The notes: a model not told the origin generated them from the sequence alone. A stretch of DNA of 64,000 bases from DATARH01 sp035534855 (GCA_035534855.1 DATLRD010000040.1:29009-93008), one strand, 5' to 3'; counted from the first letter of the stretch, positions 36,819 to 51,672 are shown. Numbers and translations: made by a program.

Positions 36819-38060
36819 TCAGTGCCTCCCCGCCGGCGCCGCGGCGCCCAATACCGCGGCACCGATGCTGAGCGGCAGCGGTTTGGGCCGTTCAAGCTTG
36901 CCGACCAGCGGCATCAGAACCAGGAAATGCAGGAAGTAATAGAACGTGCCGATCCGCCCGACGGTCACAAAAATGCCCTCGGGCGGGTGCGCGCCGACCC
37001 AGCCGAGCGCGAACACGGTGATCACCAGCAGCCAGAACATCCAGCGATAGATCGGCCGGAACCGCGCGCTGCGCACCGGCGAGGTGTCGAGCCACGGCAG
37101 CACGAACAGGATCAGGATCGACGAGAACAGCAGCAGCACGCCGAACAGCTTGCTCGGCATCGACCGCAAGATCGCGTAGAACGGCAGAAAATACCATTCG
37201 GGCACGATGTCCGGCGGCGTCTGCAGCGGGTTGGCCGGGATGTAGTTCTGCGGGTCGCCGAGGAAATTCGGCGCATAGAACACGATCGCCGCATAGATCA
37301 GCAGGAACACGGCCAGGCCGAACATATCCTTGACCGTATAGTACGGATGAAACGGGATCGTGTCGCCCGGCCCTTTGTGGTCGATGCCGAGCGGATTGTT
37401 TGAGCCGTGCGTGTGCAGCGCGACCAGATGCAGCCCGACCACCGCGACGATCACAAACGGCAGCAGATAGTGCAGCGAGAAAAAGCGGTTGAGCGTCGGG
37501 TTGCCGACCGTATAGCCGCCCCACAGCAGCGTCACGATCTTGTTGCCGACCACCGGGATCGCCGAGAACAGGTTGGTGATGACCGTGGCGCCCCAATAGC
37601 TCATCTGGCCCCAGGGCAGCACATAACCCATGAACGCCGTCGCCATCATCAACAGCAAGATGATGACGCCGAGCATCCACAGCAATTCGCGCGGGTATTT
37701 GTACGAGCCGTAGTACAGGCCGCGGAAGATGTGGATGTAGACGATCATGAAGAACATCGACGCTCCGTTCATGTGCAGATAACGGAGCAGCCAGCCGTAA
37801 TTCACGTCGCGCATGATCCGCTGGACGGAATCAAATGCCATGTCGGAATTCGGCGTGTAGTTCATCGCCAGTACGACGCCGGTCACGATCATGATGACCA
37901 GCATGATCCCGGCCAGCGAGCCGAAATTCCACCAATAGTTCAGGTTACGCGGCGTCGGATATTCGTAAAGCTCGTGGTTGACGATCTTTACGAACGGCAA
38001 CCGGTAATCGATCCAACGTACAATCCGGCTGTTCGAGGCGCCGGGTCCGGATGCGGCCAT
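36819..38060 (-). CDS. petB: Cytochrome b subunit of the bc1 complex
   Basis: Holds both quinone sites and two b haems in the inner membrane. 413 residues with eight or nine helices. Seen: WWNFGSLAGIMLVIMIVTGV, the His pairs in RYLHMNGASMFFMIVYIHIF and HYLLPFVIVAVVGLHLVALH, the Qo motif PEWYFLPFYAILRS, and GYVLPWGQMSYWGATV. All key residues appear intact, in contrast to the upstream Rieske gene. It starts nine bases after petA. Confidence 0.97.
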   Translation of the reverse strand: MAASGPGASNSRIVRWIDYRLPFVKIVNHELYEYPTPRNLNYWWNFGSLAGIMLVIMIVTGVVLAMNYTPNSDMAFDSVQRIMRDVNYGWLLRYLHMNGASMFFMIVYIHIFRGLYYGSYKYPRELLWMLGVIILLLMMATAFMGYVLPWGQMSYWGATVITNLFSAIPVVGNKIVTLLWGGYTVGNPTLNRFFSLHYLLPFVIVAVVGLHLVALHTHGSNNPLGIDHKGPGDTIPFHPYYTVKDMFGLAVFLLIYAAIVFYAPNFLGDPQNYIPANPLQTPPDIVPEWYFLPFYAILRSMPSKLFGVLLLFSSILILFVLPWLDTSPVRSARFRPIYRWMFWLLVITVFALGWVGAHPPEGIFVTVGRIGTFYYFLHFLVLMPLVGKLERPKPLPLSIGAAVLGAAAPAGRH

Positions 38061-38069
38061 GGCGCTCTC

Positions 38070-38513
38070 CTAGCCGATCTTGATCGCGGTGTTTGAGGTA
38101 AATTTGTACGGCGGCACTTCCAGGCTGAGCGGCGCCGGCCGGGCGCGACATCTGCCTGAAGTGTCGTACATCGAGCCGCGGCACGGGCAGAACCAGCCGC
38201 CGTAATCGCCACGAGGGTCGCCCCGGTTCCGGCCGAGCGGGATGCGGATCTCGCGCGCCCTACGGCGGGCGACGAACGCGGGCTTGCCGCGCCACACGGT
38301 GGTGAGCCGCTGCCCGACCTGGATCGGCTTTATGTCGAACGCGGTCGTCGACAGCGCCAGCGTATCCTGGGCCGGGTTCAGACTGCTGATGAACGGCCAG
38401 ATCGTCGACACGATGCCAACCGCGCCGAGCGCGGTCGCGGTCAACGTCAGAAAGTCGCGCCGCGTTTCGTCGTCGTGATCCAGCGTAATCTGCGATTGCG
38501 CCGCTTGCGCCAT
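38070..38513 (-). CDS. petA: Rieske protein of bc1, internally deleted and lacking cluster ligands
   Basis: 147 residues where about 185-190 are expected. The N-terminus is normal: DDETRRDFLTLTATALGAVG with a twin-arginine-like signal/anchor, WPFISSLNPAQDTLAL. After VWRGKPAFVARRRAREI the sequence jumps directly to IPLGRNRGDPRGDYGGWFCP. About 45 residues normally in between are missing, including the box CTHLGC with one Cys and one His ligand. The second box, normally CPCHGSHYD, reads CPCRGSMYD, so the other His ligand is Arg. The end (SLEVPPYKFTSNTAIKIG) is normal and the frame is open. As written it should not bind a 2Fe-2S cluster. Either another Rieske gene serves this complex, or the sequence has an error, or the gene is decaying. 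Confidence 0.9.
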   Translation of the reverse strand: MAQAAQSQITLDHDDETRRDFLTLTATALGAVGIVSTIWPFISSLNPAQDTLALSTTAFDIKPIQVGQRLTTVWRGKPAFVARRRAREIRIPLGRNRGDPRGDYGGWFCPCRGSMYDTSGRCRARPAPLSLEVPPYKFTSNTAIKIG

Positions 38514-38657
38514 GCAACCCCTCGTCCTAACGCTGCCGTCCCCGGCAGCGACCCCGCCGGCAAGCTATACCGTTGAAGAAGCCGAACTATGCGACAGACT
38601 GCCGCATAAATCAGCGGCAATGACAGGCAAGTCATCGTTCCTATAATGCCACCGGCG

Positions 38658-39146
38658 ATGGATGCAAGCACGGTTCCGAAAAATTCTCTGCGGCTCGCTC
38701 TGTTCGAGCCCGACATTCCCCAGAATACCGGAAGCTTGCTGCGCCTGGCTGCATGTTTCGGGGTTGGGGTCGATCTGATCGAGCCGCTCGGGTTTCTGCT
38801 CGACGACCGCCGGCTGCGCCGGGCGGCGCTCGATTATGCCTCACGCGCGGCGATCCGCCGCCATGCGTCGTGGGCCGCGTTTGTCGCCGCGCGCGATCCC
38901 GAATCGCGGCTCGTCCTGCTGACGACGCAAGGCGATGCGCCGTTCTACCGCTTTGCCTTTGACGCTGGCGACACGCTTCTGCTCGGGCGCGAGAGCGCCG
39001 GCGTGCCCGATTTTGTCCATGCCGCTGCCGCTGCCCGGGTCGTGATCCCCTTGCAGCCCGGCGCCCGATCGCTCAACGTCGCGATGGCCGGGGCGATTGC
39101 GCTCAGCGAGGCGCTGCGTCAGACGGGCGGGTTTGGCGATGGGTGA
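38658..39146 (+). CDS. trmL: tRNA (cytidine(34)-2'-O)-methyltransferase
   Basis: A small SPOUT-fold enzyme that methylates the wobble base of some leucine tRNAs. 162 residues from ATG 38658; ATG 38646 is also possible. Seen: LRLALFEPDIPQNTGSLLRL (motif 1), LLLGRESAGVPDFVH (motif 2) and VIPLQPGARSLNVAMAGAIA (motif 3, the knot). Divergent from petA across about 145 bp; hemF starts eight bases after it. Confidence 0.93.
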   Translation: MDASTVPKNSLRLALFEPDIPQNTGSLLRLAACFGVGVDLIEPLGFLLDDRRLRRAALDYASRAAIRRHASWAAFVAARDPESRLVLLTTQGDAPFYRFAFDAGDTLLLGRESAGVPDFVHAAAAARVVIPLQPGARSLNVAMAGAIALSEALRQTGGFGDG

Positions 39147-39153
39147 GGTCGGG

Positions 39154-39990
39154 ATGAGCGAGACCGCCGACCGCCAGCAGCAGGCCGAGGCCTGGTTCGC
39201 GGCGCTGCGCGACCGCATCTGCGCCGAGTTCGAGGCGATCGAGGACGAAGCCGCGGGCGGCGCCGGTGGCCGCTTTGTGCGCACGCCATGGCAGCGTCCG
39301 GGCGGCGGCGGCGGCACGATAGCGCTGTTGAAGGGCCGGGTGTTCGAAAAGGTCGGGGTCAACGTCTCGTCGGTGCACGGCGAGTTCTCGCCCGAGTTCC
39401 GCGGCGAAATTCCCGGGGCGATCGAGGATCCGCGGTTCTGGGCAGCCGGAATTTCGCTGGTCGCGCACCTGTGCTCGCCGCATGTCCCGGCGGTGCATTT
39501 CAACACCCGGCATATCGTCACCCGCAAGGCGTGGTTCGGCGGCGGCGCCGACCTGACCCCGATCTATCCCGACGAGGCTGCGGCTGCGGGGTTTCACGCC
39601 GCGCTCGCCGGCGCCTGCGACGCTTATGCACCCGACGCCTATGCCAAATACAAGAAGTGGTGCGACGACTATTTCTTCCTGCCGCATCGCGGCGAGCCGC
39701 GCGGCGCGGGCGGCATATTTTTCGACTATCTCGACAGCGGCGACTGGGGGCGCGATTTCGCCTTTGTCCGCGCCGTCGGCGAGGCGTTTCTCGCCGCCTT
39801 TCCGGCGATCGTGCGTGAGCGGATGGGCCGCGGCTGGACCGCCGACGAGCGCCGCCATCAGCTGGTGCGCCGCGGCCGCTATGTCGAATTCAACCTGCTT
39901 TACGACCGCGGCACCCGGTTCGGGCTCAAGACCGGCGGCAATGTCGAGGCGATCCTGATGTCGCTGCCGCCCGAGGCGGCCTGGCCTTAG
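39154..39990 (+). CDS. hemF: Aerobic coproporphyrinogen III oxidase
   Basis: Oxidatively decarboxylates coproporphyrinogen III to protoporphyrinogen IX using O2; haem synthesis. 278 residues. ATG 39154 has GAGG upstream. Seen: KGRVFEKVGVNVSSVHGEF, VPAVHFNTRHIVTRKAWFGG, DLTPIYP, HRGEPRGAGGIFFD and RRGRYVEFNLLYDRGTRFGL, all signatures. The oxygen-dependent form indicates aerobic growth. Probably cotranscribed with trmL. Confidence 0.97.
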   Translation: MSETADRQQQAEAWFAALRDRICAEFEAIEDEAAGGAGGRFVRTPWQRPGGGGGTIALLKGRVFEKVGVNVSSVHGEFSPEFRGEIPGAIEDPRFWAAGISLVAHLCSPHVPAVHFNTRHIVTRKAWFGGGADLTPIYPDEAAAAGFHAALAGACDAYAPDAYAKYKKWCDDYFFLPHRGEPRGAGGIFFDYLDSGDWGRDFAFVRAVGEAFLAAFPAIVRERMGRGWTADERRHQLVRRGRYVEFNLLYDRGTRFGLKTGGNVEAILMSLPPEAAWP

Positions 39991-40011
39991 CGCCGCCCCG
40001 CGCCCTCTCTC

Positions 40012-40044
40012 ACACCTGCTGGACCGCTACACCTGCTGGACCGC
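40012..40044. repeat. 17-bp tandem duplication across a stop codon
   Basis: ACACCTGCTGGACCGC occurs at 40012-40027 and 40029-40044, period 17. The second copy encodes the last codons of the Tim44-domain gene with its stop at 40027-40029; the first lies beyond the stop. Same pattern as at 553-584. Confidence 0.85.
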
Positions 40045-40917
40045 CGACAGGAGCCAGTTGCCGCCGCCGGTGCGGCGGACGAAGGTCCAGATTTCCTCTT
40101 CCTCGATCGGGCTGCGCGGGTTGCCGCTGACCACGAGGTCGGGCGAGTTCGCGGTCTGGCCGACCCGCACCATGTAGTCGACCGCGCTCCACTGCATATA
40201 GGCGGTGGCGTATTCCAGGTCGCCCTCTTCCCACGATTCGGTGATCTCGCCTTTCAGCAGGTTGACGTTGGAGACGATGTTCTGCACCCCCTGGCTCGCG
40301 TTGCGGGTCAGCTCCTCGTTGAAATAGCCGAGCATTTCCGGGGTCATCAGCGCGCGCAGGTGGTCGAGGTTGCCGCCGCTCCACGCCTCCTGCACCTGGG
40401 CGTGGATCGCCTGGAAGGCGCTGAGATCGGCATCCGAAACGCCGACGTCGCGCCCGCGAAAGCGCGCCGCCGGAGCCGCCGCGGCGCCCACCGAGCGCGG
40501 GCTCATCCCGCCGCCGCCGGAGAACCTGCCGGAGAACAGGCGGAATGCCAGCCAGATCAGAAAGCCGAGGATCAGCAGGGTAAACAGCCCGCCGAAGGCG
40601 TGGCCGAAAAACCCGCCGCCGAACAGGTGGCCGAGCAGCATGCCGCCAAACAACCCGGTCAGGATCGGGTGGCGCTGAAAGAAATTGCCGCGGCCATAGC
40701 TGGCGCCACCCATCATCGGCGCCGAGGGGGTCGCGCTGCGGGTCATCGACGACCCGCCATTGTGCTCGAAGGTGCGCGAGCCGCGGCTGCCGAAGCTCGA
40801 CCCGCCGCCGCCGAAATGCGAGCCGGCGCGCGCCTCGGCAAGGCTCGGGGCCAGCGCCAGCGAAAGGCAAAATAGCAGCGACAGAACGATGCGCCACCGG
40901 TTTGATCGGCTCGACAT
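40027..40917 (-). CDS. Tim44-like domain membrane protein
   Basis: A 296-residue protein. ATG 40917 starts a signal peptide (WRIVLSLLFCLSLALAPSLA, cleavage after AEA). A Gly/Ser-rich part follows, then a strongly hydrophobic glycine-rich segment (LTGLFGGMLLGHLFGGGFFG and LFTLLILGFLIWLAFRLF), then a Tim44-like domain (FQAIHAQVQEAWSGGNLDHL, TPEMLGYFNEEL, EEEIWTFVRRTGGGNWLL). Bacterial members of this family are envelope proteins without an agreed role. Divergent from the hsp20 gene. Its 3' end is tandemly duplicated. Confidence 0.85.
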   Translation of the reverse strand: MSSRSNRWRIVLSLLFCLSLALAPSLAEARAGSHFGGGGSSFGSRGSRTFEHNGGSSMTRSATPSAPMMGGASYGRGNFFQRHPILTGLFGGMLLGHLFGGGFFGHAFGGLFTLLILGFLIWLAFRLFSGRFSGGGGMSPRSVGAAAAPAARFRGRDVGVSDADLSAFQAIHAQVQEAWSGGNLDHLRALMTPEMLGYFNEELTRNASQGVQNIVSNVNLLKGEITESWEEGDLEYATAYMQWSAVDYMVRVGQTANSPDLVVSGNPRSPIEEEEIWTFVRRTGGGNWLLSAVQQV

Positions 40918-41104
40918 GGGTGTTCCTGCCCGCGGCCCGCGAGGGCCGATGAAGATGCGTTGCGGCACGATATGGGGCGCCGCTACCGCCGGTAAAGGGA
41001 TCGGCCGGGAACTGGCTTGCTTGACCGGCGTGCGGTTCGCCCCCAAATCAGCCGCAACAGGGTATTTTGCCGCGTCCGGGTGCCGCTTGCGGGCCCGGGC
41101 GGGG

Positions 41105-41134
41105 TCTCGCTCACCGCCGAGGAGAAGCCACGCG
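41105..41134 (+). promoter_or_regulatory. Candidate ROSE-like RNA thermometer before hsp20
   Basis: The ribosome site of the hsp20 gene (GAGGAGA, 41119-41125) can pair with TCTCGCTC (41105-41112): UCUC with GAGA and CUC with GAG, with one bulged G at 41109 and a six-base loop. The upstream arm contains UCGCU, which fits the U(U/C)GCU motif of ROSE elements that melt at heat shock in Alphaproteobacteria. The full leader may extend to about 41060. Confidence 0.5.
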
Positions 41135-41605
41135 ATGTCGCGCCTCACCTTGTTCAATTCGCCGCTGCTGCTCGGCTTCGAGCATTTCGAACGGGCGTTC
41201 GACCGGGTCAGCAAGGGCGCCGGCGACGGCTACCCGCCGTACAATATCGAGCAGACCGGCGACGATTCGCTGCGCATCACGCTGGCGGTCGCGGGGTTCA
41301 CGATGGACGACCTGTCGCTGACGGTCGAGGACAACCAGCTTGTCATCCGCGGCAAGCAGACCGACGACGCCGACCGGGTCTATCTGCATCGCGGCATCGC
41401 CGCGCGCCAGTTCCAGCGCTCGTTCGTGCTGGCCGAGGGGATCGAGGTGCACGGCGCGTGGCTCGACAACGGGCTGCTCAACATCGACCTGGTGCGCCCC
41501 ACTGTCGAGACGCGGGTGCGGACCATCGAAATCCGCGCACCGGAAACTACCCAGGGGCCGGCCAAGCGCGCCCCGATGCGACTCAAGCCGGCCGACCCGT
41601 CGTAA
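41135..41605 (+). CDS. Small heat-shock protein, Hsp20/IbpA family
   Basis: A 156-residue holdase chaperone. ATG 41135 lies ten bases after GGAG; the frame upstream is open but is not coding. It begins MSRLTLFNSPLLLGFEHFER, as in rhizobial class A Hsp20. The alpha-crystallin domain covers about residues 30-130 (PPYNIEQTGDDSLRITLAVA, QLVIRGKQ, YLHRGIAARQFQRSFVLAEG, GLLNIDLVRP). The IxI-like element near the end is IEI. Likely induced by heat through the leader hairpin. Confidence 0.93.
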   Translation: MSRLTLFNSPLLLGFEHFERAFDRVSKGAGDGYPPYNIEQTGDDSLRITLAVAGFTMDDLSLTVEDNQLVIRGKQTDDADRVYLHRGIAARQFQRSFVLAEGIEVHGAWLDNGLLNIDLVRPTVETRVRTIEIRAPETTQGPAKRAPMRLKPADPS

Positions 41606-41635
41606 GGGTCCGGTTTGCGCGACCGGTCTGCGAAC

Positions 41636-42811
41636 TCAGTTCGCGGCCGATTTGACCGCGCCGCCGGCGTGCAGCGCGGCGACCTCGCCGGCCGAAAAGC
41701 CCCAATCCGCGAGGACCGCGTCGGTGTTCTCGCCGACCCGCGGCGGCGGCATCTGCACCCGCGTCGGCGTTCCGGAAAACCGCGGCGCCGGTGCCGGCTG
41801 CGGGATGCCGTCGATCTCGACAAAGCTTTCGCGGTGCCGGTTGTGCTCGTGCGTCAGCGCCTCGGACATGCTGAGCACCGGGGCAAAGCAGATGTCGGTG
41901 TCCTGCATGATCGCGACCCATTCGGCGCGCGTCTTCTGTTTGAAGATCGCGGAGAGGCGCTGCTGCATCGCCGGCCAGGTCGAGCGGTCGGTCTGCTCGG
42001 GCACATCCTCCGGCTTCAGCCCGGTGTGGTGCAAGAGCAGCGCGTAGAATTGCGGCTCGATCGAGCCGATCGCGACGTACTCGCCATCCTTGGTTTGGTA
42101 CGTGTGGTAATAATGCGCGCCGCCGTCGGTGCGGTTGTGGCCGCGCTTTTCGGTCCACGCACCCGAGGCGAGCGCGGCGTACATCATCGTCATCAGCGAG
42201 GCCGAACCCTCGACCATCGAGCAGTCGACGACCTGCCCCTTGCCGGTCGCCTTGGCGCTGAGGATGCCGGCGAGCACGCCCATCGCCAGATAAAGCGCGC
42301 CGCCGCCGAAGTCGCCGACCAGGTTGAGGGGCGGCACCGGCGGGCCGCCGGCCTCGCCGATCGTGGCCAGCACGCCCGACAGCGCGATGTAGTTGATGTC
42401 GTGCCCGGCGACATGGGCGACCGGCCCGTCCTGGCCCCACCCGGTCATCCGCCCGTAGACGAGGCGCGGGTTGCGGCCGAGGCAGATCTCGGGGCCGAGC
42501 CCGAGCCGCTCCATGACGCCGGGGCGGAACCCTTCGATCAGCGCATCGGCCCGGTCGATCAGCCGCAACACCGCGGCGACGCCGTCCTTGTTCTTGAGGT
42601 CGACGGCGATGTTGCGGCGGCCGCGGCCCAAGAGGTTAAAGCGGTATTCCTCGCCCGGCGGGCCGCCGACCCGGCTGTCGTCGCGGCCGACATTGGCGGC
42701 GCGGTCGACGCGCACCACCTCTGCCCCCATGTCGGCCAGCAGCATCGCGCAGAACGGCCCCGGGCCGATGCCGGCAAGCTCGACGATCCTGATCCCTTCG
42801 AGCGGTCCCAT
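41636..42811 (-). CDS. CaiB/BaiF family CoA-transferase (AMACR-like)
   Basis: A 391-residue class III CoA-transferase or alpha-methylacyl-CoA racemase. ATG 42811 begins MGPLEGIRIVELAGIGPGPF; a start 12 codons earlier is also open. Seen: LADMGAEVVRVDR, RKNIAVDLK-like RRNIAVDLKNKDG, NPRLVYGRMTGWGQDGP, and NLVGDFGGGALYLAMG with the catalytic Asp. The match to the racemase branch (GIGPGPFCAM) is good, but substrate is not proven. It lies alone between hsp20 (convergent) and gltB (divergent). Confidence 0.9.
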   Translation of the reverse strand: MGPLEGIRIVELAGIGPGPFCAMLLADMGAEVVRVDRAANVGRDDSRVGGPPGEEYRFNLLGRGRRNIAVDLKNKDGVAAVLRLIDRADALIEGFRPGVMERLGLGPEICLGRNPRLVYGRMTGWGQDGPVAHVAGHDINYIALSGVLATIGEAGGPPVPPLNLVGDFGGGALYLAMGVLAGILSAKATGKGQVVDCSMVEGSASLMTMMYAALASGAWTEKRGHNRTDGGAHYYHTYQTKDGEYVAIGSIEPQFYALLLHHTGLKPEDVPEQTDRSTWPAMQQRLSAIFKQKTRAEWVAIMQDTDICFAPVLSMSEALTHEHNRHRESFVEIDGIPQPAPAPRFSGTPTRVQMPPPRVGENTDAVLADWGFSAGEVAALHAGGAVKSAAN

Positions 42812-43026
42812 TCTTGCTGCTCCCTCGCTGGCGGCACCCGAGGCCAAGGCATAGCACGAAGGAGGCGGTCGTGGTCAGGCTCGGCGACAACGCCGGGAAC
42901 GGAATCGACCGGCGCGGCACAAAGCCGATTCGCAATCCGGGGATAAGTCATGCATACTGCCTTTGATGGCGTGCCACACTGGGCGGTATGTGCGCATTTG
43001 GTTTGTAAATTCCGACGAAAGAGCGA

Positions 43027-47670
<4,644 letters not shown>

Positions 47671-47851
47671 GGCGGCGGACGTAGCGGGCGCGGCGCCGGC
47701 GCTGAGCCCGAACCCGCGCGCCGATCGTGCCGCGCCGTGAATCGCCGCTGTCCGGTTTGCGGCGGTTGATGCCGGCCGCGCTCTCGGGCATCATGGAGAT
47801 ACGTCAGTAATCTTGACCGGTCTCGGCCGGAGTGGAGCGTCAAGGGCAGCT

Positions 47852-49303
<1,452 letters not shown>

Positions 49304-49311
49304 GGGTGAAC

Positions 49312-49614
49312 TCAGGGCAAACGATCTGGCGGCCGGCGGCGCGCGTCGCGAACATGGAGGATGCGCACCTCTTCCGCGCCCGCTTCGTAGTAGATTTTGT
49401 ATGGATACCGGATCAGCGTCAGCTCTCGGACGCCGGGCTCGTCGGTTGCTGGCCCCATCTGCGGAAAATCTGTCAATTGCCCGATTCTGTGGCGGATTTC
49501 CTGCCGAACCGCTTGGGCGTAGGAAGGCGAGCGACCGGTGAGGTCGGCAAAGATCGCGGCCAGATCAGCACGAGCCCGCAGCGTGTAGCGGACCTCATTC
49601 GAGGCGATCAGCAA
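49312..49614 (-). CDS. ParE/RelE-family toxin
   Basis: About 100 residues from TTG 49614; ATG at 49638 or 49644 would add up to ten. The body reads VRYTLRARADLAAIFADLTG, then RHRIGQLTDFPQMGPATDEP, then RYPYKIYYEAGAEEVRILHV, the order of ParE/RelE toxins, which poison gyrase or cleave ribosome-bound mRNA. It overlaps the end of the antitoxin gene, so the two are coupled. Convergent with gltD eight bases away. Confidence 0.8.
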   Translation of the reverse strand: MLIASNEVRYTLRARADLAAIFADLTGRSPSYAQAVRQEIRHRIGQLTDFPQMGPATDEPGVRELTLIRYPYKIYYEAGAEEVRILHVRDARRRPPDRLP

Positions 49615-49822
49615 ATAGCCGATCAATCTCCCTATCATCCGCAAAGGCGCCGTGCCGGGCCTCTGTCAGGCCCTGACGGACCGCCACGCGCGTGGCTTCG
49701 TCAAGTTTGACAGGCCGTTTCGGTCGCGCCGCCAGGGCCAGCAGAACTTCGGCGGCTTCGTCCTGTTCAGCCTCCGGAAGGCAGCGCACCCGGGCGATTG
49801 CTTCGTCAAGCAGCTTTGTCAT
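49595..49822 (-). CDS. Antitoxin of the ParE-type pair
   Basis: A 75-residue protein: MTKLLDEAIARVRCLPEAEQ, then DEAAEVLLALAARPKRPVKL, then a charged end (DREIDRLFADRLE). The helical, acidic make-up and position directly before a ParE-like gene fit an antitoxin of the DUF-type that pairs with RelE/ParE toxins. No obvious ribbon-helix-helix sequence was seen. Confidence 0.75.
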   Translation of the reverse strand: MTKLLDEAIARVRCLPEAEQDEAAEVLLALAARPKRPVKLDEATRVAVRQGLTEARHGAFADDREIDRLFADRLE

Positions 49823-49849
49823 GTTGAGACCCTACAGCGTCCGGCACGG

Positions 49850-50428
49850 TCAATAAATCCCCGGGATCAGGGCGCTCGTCCGGCGGCGGTATTGCGCGTA
49901 TTGGGGAAAGGTCTCGCCCATCCGCGCTTCTTCGGCGCACACCCGGAACAGCACGCCGATCGCCGCGCAGGCCAGGGCCAGAAACCCGCGCCACTCGCCG
50001 ATCGCCAGCGCGGTGCCGAAGAGCGCCAGCAGCATGCCGGTATAGATCGGATGCCGCACCCAACGGTACGGCCCGTCGCGCACCAGCGAATGGTCTTCCT
50101 TGACGACGACCTTGCTGCTCCAGTTGCGGCCGAGATGCACGCGCGCCCAGATCGCAAAGGCGAGCCCGGCGGCGACCAGCGCGGCGCCGGCAAGCGGCAG
50201 CGTGGGGCCCGGCGGATAGAGGTGCCGGGTCAAAATGGCCGGCAGCCAGCGCCCTCCGACCAGCAGAAGGATGCACAGCAGCAGCGGCACGTCGTGGCGC
50301 GCGCTGGCCCACGCCGATTCCCGCCACCGCGACCGCTTTACGTTGCGGGCGGCAATTACCCAGTAGGCGATCCACACCGCCCACATCGCCGGGATCGCGA
50401 TCTGCAATGAGATTTCCAGCGCCGTCAT
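49850..50428 (-). CDS. Isoprenylcysteine-carboxylmethyltransferase-family membrane protein
   Basis: A 192-residue membrane protein with about five helices. ATG 50428 is preferred (MTALEISLQIAIP). Seen near the C-terminus: GRNWSSKVVVKEDHSLVRDG, then PYRWVRHPIYTGMLL, then EEARMGETFPQYAQYRRRTS, the ICMT/PEMT fold with its SAM-binding HPIY motif and the terminal Glu/Tyr. Bacterial members methylate unknown small molecules or lipids. Divergent from the dioxygenase gene. Confidence 0.85.
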   Translation of the reverse strand: MTALEISLQIAIPAMWAVWIAYWVIAARNVKRSRWRESAWASARHDVPLLLCILLLVGGRWLPAILTRHLYPPGPTLPLAGAALVAAGLAFAIWARVHLGRNWSSKVVVKEDHSLVRDGPYRWVRHPIYTGMLLALFGTALAIGEWRGFLALACAAIGVLFRVCAEEARMGETFPQYAQYRRRTSALIPGIY

Positions 50429-50538
50429 CGCCCACTCCGCGCGCCCCAAGCCCATTCGACGTGGCGCGACAAACTGCTATGATATGGGTGCGCGACCGTC
50501 TCGGGTACGGCCGGCTGATTTCGGCGAGGAGCGCGACC

Positions 50539-51591
50539 ATGGGCGAAATTCTCGGCATCGGCGTTACCCATTATCCCGGCCTCATCCAGACCGACGAGCA
50601 GATGGCGGGGCTCTTGAGCCGCACGCTGAACAGCGAGCAGGTGCCCGAAAAGCTCAAGGACCCGAAAAATTGGCCCGCGGATATGCAGGCCGAATGGGCC
50701 GATCCGGTCGCTGCCGCGAAGGAGCACCGGCGCCGGCTGGTCGGCGGGTTCCGCAAGGCGCGCGAGGCGATCGACGCGTTTGACCCGGATTTCGTCGTGA
50801 TCTTCGGCGACGACCAGTACGAGAATTTCCGCGAAGACGGCGTGCCGTCGTTCTGCGTGTTCCTGCAGGACCAGATCGAGTCGCGCCCGTTCGCCCGCTA
50901 CAACGCCGGCGCGACAAATGTCTGGGGCGAGGGCAAGGACACGGTCATCAAGACCAAGGGTCACCACGCCGGCGGCTCGTATCTCGCGGCGCAGCTGATC
51001 AAGGAGGATTTCGACGTCAGCTATGCCTATCGCATGCGCTACGAAAACGGTCTGCCGCATGCCTTTATCAACACGGTCATGTATCTCGATTACGACCGCA
51101 AAGGCTTTCCCTATCCGGTCGTGCCGTTCCACGTGAACTGCTACGGGTCGAGCGTCATCGCCAAGCGCGGCTCGACGGCGCACCTGACCGGCGAGGCCGA
51201 CCCCAACCTGATCGACCCGCCGGGGCCGAACCCGGGGCGCTGCTTCGATATCGGCGGGGCGATCGCCCGGGTGCTCGGCGACAGCAAGTGGCGGGTCGCG
51301 CTGGTCGCCTCGTCGAGCTGGTCGCACGCCTTCCTGACCCCGAAGAACCACTACCTCTATCCCGACAATGCGAGCGACCGCGCCCGCTTTGACGAGCTGG
51401 CCTCGGGCAAGCTGACGCGCTGGCGCGAATTGACGACCCCGCAGATCGAGGATGCCGGGCAGCAGGAATTCCTCAACTGGGTGACGCTCGGCGGGGCGAT
51501 GCACCAATTGAAGCGCGAGCCCGAGATCTTCGACTACGTCGAAAGCTATATCTTCAACTCCGACAAGTGCTTCGCGGCCTTCCGGCCGTAG
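50539..51591 (+). CDS. Extradiol ring-cleavage dioxygenase, LigB family
   Basis: A 350-residue class III extradiol dioxygenase. ATG 50539 follows GAGGAG. Seen: GIGVTHYPGL with a His at the expected iron-ligand position near residue 11, DFVVIFGDDQYENFRED, KGHHAGGSYLAAQLI with the His pair, PVVPFHVNCYG, and VALVASSSWSHAFL with the catalytic His. Such enzymes open catechol-like rings with Fe(II) and O2. First gene of a plus-strand group (hydrolase, amidohydrolase, FAH-family, SDR) that reads as an aromatic-compound pathway; the substrate is not identified. Confidence 0.9.
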   Translation: MGEILGIGVTHYPGLIQTDEQMAGLLSRTLNSEQVPEKLKDPKNWPADMQAEWADPVAAAKEHRRRLVGGFRKAREAIDAFDPDFVVIFGDDQYENFREDGVPSFCVFLQDQIESRPFARYNAGATNVWGEGKDTVIKTKGHHAGGSYLAAQLIKEDFDVSYAYRMRYENGLPHAFINTVMYLDYDRKGFPYPVVPFHVNCYGSSVIAKRGSTAHLTGEADPNLIDPPGPNPGRCFDIGGAIARVLGDSKWRVALVASSSWSHAFLTPKNHYLYPDNASDRARFDELASGKLTRWRELTTPQIEDAGQQEFLNWVTLGGAMHQLKREPEIFDYVESYIFNSDKCFAAFRP

Positions 51592-51603
51592 CCCAGTCGC
51601 GTT

Positions 51604-51672
51604 CCCTCATCCTTCCCTCTCCTGCAATGCGGGAGAGGGTGCCGAAGCGCGAAGCCGCGAGGCGGGTGAGGG
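51604..51672. repeat. Palindromic intergenic repeat (REP-like)
   Basis: CCCTCTCCTGC (51615-51625) pairs with GCGGGAGAGGG (51629-51639) with one mismatch; the flanks CCCTCAT and GTGAGGG are also complementary. Sequences of this type recur between genes in many Alphaproteobacteria. It may act as a transcript-stabilising hairpin between the dioxygenase and hydrolase genes. Confidence 0.7.
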
